Below, one piece after another: positions 61,266 to 64,000 of a stretch of DNA of 64,000 nt. Below the pieces are notes generated by a model, which was given only the letters and a program-made list of their open reading frames with translations, searched no databases and was not told the origin of the DNA. The stretch comes from Erysipelotrichaceae bacterium (lineage in GTDB: Bacteria > Bacillota_I > Bacilli_A > Erysipelotrichales > Erysipelotrichaceae): assembly GCA_017405785.1 (NCBI GenBank), contig JAFQZR010000022.1:1-64000 (forward strand), written 5' to 3'. The first letter of the stretch is position 1. Every line of letters starts with the position of its first letter. The position numbers were made by a program, and so were the translations under genes.

Positions 61266-63452
61266 ATGATAAGAAACAAAGACAGTGAAATACAGTGTCT
61301 GCAGGATACACTGCAGATTCTGGAAAAGGGATATTATGAGAAAAATGGCAGAAGAGTAGAGCTGAAACTTTCAAAAAAGGAAATGGAAGAATGCATTGTT
61401 CTTCTGCCTGAGGATGTTATAAAACATAGCAACGATCCAGGTATCAGTAATCCTCCCATACCTTTTGTGTTAGGAAGATGCGGACACGGGTGTGAAAACA
61501 CTGATTCTTTTACCATGGCAAGAAAGCATTACAAAGACTTCGATTACATATTTGATGACGAAAAGAAAAAAGAGATTCTTGTCCTGAATATGGCTAATCC
61601 TGTTCATCCGGGCGGTGGAGTCAGAAACGGTGCCAGGGCGCAGGAAGAGGACCTGTGCAGAAAGAGTTCTCTGTTGTTATCTTTGGAAAGCCGGAAAGCA
61701 GAGAAGTATTATGACTACAACCGCCGGTTGGATACCAGAATGGGATCTGATGCCATGATTTTTACTCCGAAAGTAGAGATCATAAAAGACGAAAACGGAA
61801 ATCTTCTGGATGAAACGGTCATAGTGTCTGTTCTGACATGCGCCGCACCGATGGTTTCTTTCGGCAAAGAAGGAATGAGTGAAAAACAGTACCAGGAGAT
61901 GGTATATAACCGTATCATGGGAATGCTGAAGTGTTCTGCATATTTTGGTTACAAGATGCTTGTTCTGGGGGCCTGGGGCTGTGGGGCTTTCGGTAACGAT
62001 GCCAGAGTGATTTCTAATCTGTTTTATAAAGCTCTGAAAGATCTGAATTACAACAGATTGAGAGAGAAAGATCTATTCAGAAGAGTAGATTTTGCGGTGC
62101 TTGACAAAACAGAAGACCAGTATAACTTCAAAGAGTTCTGCCGTAATTTTGCAGGAGACAATTTCTACAGAGATGAGAACCAGGAAGAAATTGATAAGGC
62201 ACAGGAGAGAATAAAGGAAACAGAAGTATATCTTGACCGAATCAGAGGCTGTATGATTGGTGGCGCAATAGGTGATGCGCTTGGCTATCCGGTGGAGTTT
62301 CTTGATGAAGAGGAACTAATAGAGAGTTATGGAGAAGGCGGAATCAAAGAATACGATCTAGATCCATTTACTGGTAAGGCACTGATATCCGATGATACCC
62401 AGATGACACTGTTTACCGCTAACGGGCTTTTAGTGGGTGATACCAGAGGAGAGATGCGAGGTATACAGGGAAATCCAAGAGACTATGTAGCAATGAGTTA
62501 TCAGGACTGGCTTCGTACCCAGGAAATGACTTTTGAAGATGGATTGAATCTCATGACCGATGCAGACCTTGATAAGAATTGCAATAGCTCATGGCTGTCA
62601 GGAGTGAAGGAACTGTACAGCTGGAGAGCTCCCGGTAAAACATGCCTTTCATCCCTAGCAATAAGAAATGACGGGGAATATGTAGACGACTATATCAGGA
62701 ACCCGGTCAATAACAGCAAGGGATGCGGAGGAGTAATGAGAATTGCACCTCTGGCTTTGGATTACAAGCCGGGAGATATTGAATGGCTTGACATGGAAGG
62801 GGCCCAGATCGCCGCAATAACCCATGGTAATTCTCTAGGATACATGCCGGCAGCAGTATTGACACACATCATCAGCAGGATCGTTTATCCAGATAAAGAA
62901 AGATCTCTGAAAGAAATCATTATTGAAGCAAGAAATACAGTTGAAAAACTGTTTAAGGATGATAAGCATATAAATGAGTTAACATCCATTATTGATCTTG
63001 CGGTTAAGCTGGCAGGAAATAATGATAGTGATTTAAATAATATCAACAGAATAGGTGAAGGCTGGGTGGCTGAAGAAACACTGGCTATTGCTATTTACTG
63101 TACATTACGCTACAAGAATGATTTCTCCGGAGGAATCATTGCGGCAGTAAACCATAAAGGAGACAGTGATTCTACCGGAGCAGTAACAGGAAATATTCTG
63201 GGAGCTTTATTAGGATATGAAGCAATAGAAGATAAATGGAAAAGTGATCTTGAACTGAAAGAAGTCATACTTGAAATGGCAGATGATGTATGCTACGGCT
63301 GTCAGATGAGTGAATACAGCAGTTATCGTGATAATGACTGGGCGAGAAAATACTTCAGCATGTGCTATACACCTGAACAGGAAAAAGAAAAACGGAGAAA
63401 AGAAGAAGAGTATTGGGAGAAAAAACTGAAAAGCAAAAGCTTTGTAAGATAA
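61266..63452 (+). CDS. PARG-like macrodomain fused to an ADP-ribosylglycohydrolase
   Basis: 728 residues. Residues 1-310 match the microbial PARG/TIGR02452 group: GGGVRNGARAQEE (GGG at 116-118, QEE at 126-128) is the poly(ADP-ribose) glycohydrolase signature. Residues 325-700 are an ADP-ribosylglycohydrolase: GGAIGDALGYPVEF, the metal ligands SDDTQM, and GDSDSTGAVTGNILGALLG near 633. Both active sites look intact. It would hydrolyse ADP-ribose polymers or conjugates. ATG 61266 is 8 bases after AGAAGG. Confidence 0.85.
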   Translation: MIRNKDSEIQCLQDTLQILEKGYYEKNGRRVELKLSKKEMEECIVLLPEDVIKHSNDPGISNPPIPFVLGRCGHGCENTDSFTMARKHYKDFDYIFDDEKKKEILVLNMANPVHPGGGVRNGARAQEEDLCRKSSLLLSLESRKAEKYYDYNRRLDTRMGSDAMIFTPKVEIIKDENGNLLDETVIVSVLTCAAPMVSFGKEGMSEKQYQEMVYNRIMGMLKCSAYFGYKMLVLGAWGCGAFGNDARVISNLFYKALKDLNYNRLREKDLFRRVDFAVLDKTEDQYNFKEFCRNFAGDNFYRDENQEEIDKAQERIKETEVYLDRIRGCMIGGAIGDALGYPVEFLDEEELIESYGEGGIKEYDLDPFTGKALISDDTQMTLFTANGLLVGDTRGEMRGIQGNPRDYVAMSYQDWLRTQEMTFEDGLNLMTDADLDKNCNSSWLSGVKELYSWRAPGKTCLSSLAIRNDGEYVDDYIRNPVNNSKGCGGVMRIAPLALDYKPGDIEWLDMEGAQIAAITHGNSLGYMPAAVLTHIISRIVYPDKERSLKEIIIEARNTVEKLFKDDKHINELTSIIDLAVKLAGNNDSDLNNINRIGEGWVAEETLAIAIYCTLRYKNDFSGGIIAAVNHKGDSDSTGAVTGNILGALLGYEAIEDKWKSDLELKEVILEMADDVCYGCQMSEYSSYRDNDWARKYFSMCYTPEQEKEKRRKEEEYWEKKLKSKSFVR

Positions 63453-63714
63453 TTGAGTATTATGTTATACAATACCTTAGAAGAAACAATACTCTGATTA
63501 TTATAGGTTAGTCATACTACACATTGGAAATAGGTTCCATGAGGTTTTTTGTTTAGATTAGACAAAGACTTTATTTAGATACTTAAATGTTGAATATAAA
63601 GAGGTCATTGGTGGCAACAGTGATTACAAATCTGCATATATTGCAGCGTTTAGTGATATAAGGCAGTGTTTGCCTATGAATATCTGGTTTTATCTTATGG
63701 TAACAGATCAAACT
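63453..63714 (+). other. Intergenic region with a possible gene remnant
   Basis: No terminator or gene is certain. In frame with 63557-63769 the DNA encodes about 50 plausible residues (NVEYKEVIGGNSDYKSAYIA) but no start codon with a ribosome site precedes them and the frame ends at a TAG. It may be the tail of a decayed gene. Weak direct and inverted motifs GAGTATT/AATACTC near 63454-63495 were noted. Confidence 0.25.
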
Positions 63715-64000
63715 TTAAATACTATTACCCCACAGCTTTACAGCTGCATCTAGGAGTTCACGTATTTCCTGTATGTATTTTTCATAAAGTTTTTTCGCTT
63801 TGGCCTGTTCGGCTTCGCTCTGAGAATCATCCGCGACATAATCACCATTGGAGTTTATGATGATCCAGCTGGACGTAGTTTCTTCATATGCTGTTACACG
63901 ATATTGAGCTGCGGAAAACAGTTGTGGCCAGATGAACATATCAACATGAGGAATATTCAGTTCTGTCAGGTTTCCATCAGCATCCGCGACAAATGAAGCG
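63715..64000 (-). CDS. C-terminal end of an unidentified protein (partial)
   Basis: On the minus strand the frame is open from the window edge to TAA at 63715-63717 and gives 95 residues, with an internal ATG at 63939. It ends with a charged helix (QAKAKKLYEKYIQEIRELLD) and a short tail. The visible part includes DADGNLTELNIP, an aspartate-rich loop often seen in secreted or peptidase-like proteins, but this is not enough to assign a family. The gene converges on the fusion gene. Confidence 0.55.
   Translation of the reverse strand, partial: ASFVADADGNLTELNIPHVDMFIWPQLFSAAQYRVTAYEETTSSWIIINSNGDYVADDSQSEAEQAKAKKLYEKYIQEIRELLDAAVKLWGNSI

Noticed and set aside
1-64000. Mobile elements, phage genes, CRISPR arrays, tRNA or rRNA genes
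   Set aside because: No transposase, integrase, repeat-spacer array or clear RNA-gene structure was found on reading through the window.
1-64000. TGA recoding as in mollicutes
   Set aside because: Genes end at TGA as well as TAA and TAG (for example 2-hydrolase/YdeI junction and korD region), and no internal TGA interrupts a conserved domain.

Overview
The window is about 42% GC by impression, has canonical stops (TGA is not recoded) and has good AGGAGG-type ribosome-binding sites. It encodes lipoproteins and membrane proteins but no outer-membrane machinery. It also carries a complete ferredoxin-dependent 2-oxoglutarate oxidoreductase next to succinyl-CoA synthetase. This points to a low-GC anaerobic Gram-positive bacterium (Bacillota), plausibly of the Erysipelotrichia/Clostridia type; the exact genus cannot be read from the sequence. 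No rRNA, tRNA, CRISPR array, integrase or transposase was seen.

Region 1 (1-2.8 kb) is a string of small VOC and GNAT genes ending in an AlkD-like repair protein. Region 2 (2.8-9.7 kb) holds an ECF-type sigma factor, small two-TM proteins (one duplicated), a PrsW-like intramembrane protease and a 1387-residue secreted, membrane-anchored protein with FG-GAP-like, fibronectin-like and collagen-like parts. Region 3 (9.7-25.8 kb) is accessory in character. It has an RNA methyltransferase, many GNAT acetyltransferases, hydrolases, a second VOC gene, a pyrophosphatase/cysteine-peptidase fusion, an Imm32-like protein, an XRE regulator with membrane partners (including a 52-residue protein) and small lipoproteins.

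Region 4 (25.8-38.9 kb) is metabolic. korDABC-sucCD converts 2-oxoglutarate to succinyl-CoA and then to succinate plus nucleoside triphosphate, with a membrane GDPD-type phosphodiesterase at the end of the operon. Around it lie a probable pseudo-esterase, an MFS carrier, small membrane proteins, a Nif3-family protein and a type I asparaginase.

Region 5 (38.9-64 kb) is the most unusual. An ADP-ribosylglycohydrolase and a macrodomain protein share a promoter element with a pair of unknown genes. A tight five-gene operon follows (42.0-55.0 kb): an exported von Willebrand A protein with a C-terminal TM, a 1244-residue tubulin/FtsZ-like GTPase, a two-TM protein, a membrane-anchored protein that looks like a catalytically dead SF2 helicase, and a zinc-ribbon protein whose HExxH metallopeptidase motif is ruined. 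It is followed by a small lipoprotein, a large lipoprotein with an intact HELFH zincin motif, an unknown membrane protein and a PARG-like/ADP-ribosylglycohydrolase fusion. I read this as a candidate membrane-associated tubulin-like system flanked by ADP-ribose-removing enzymes. The pairing is inferred from position only.
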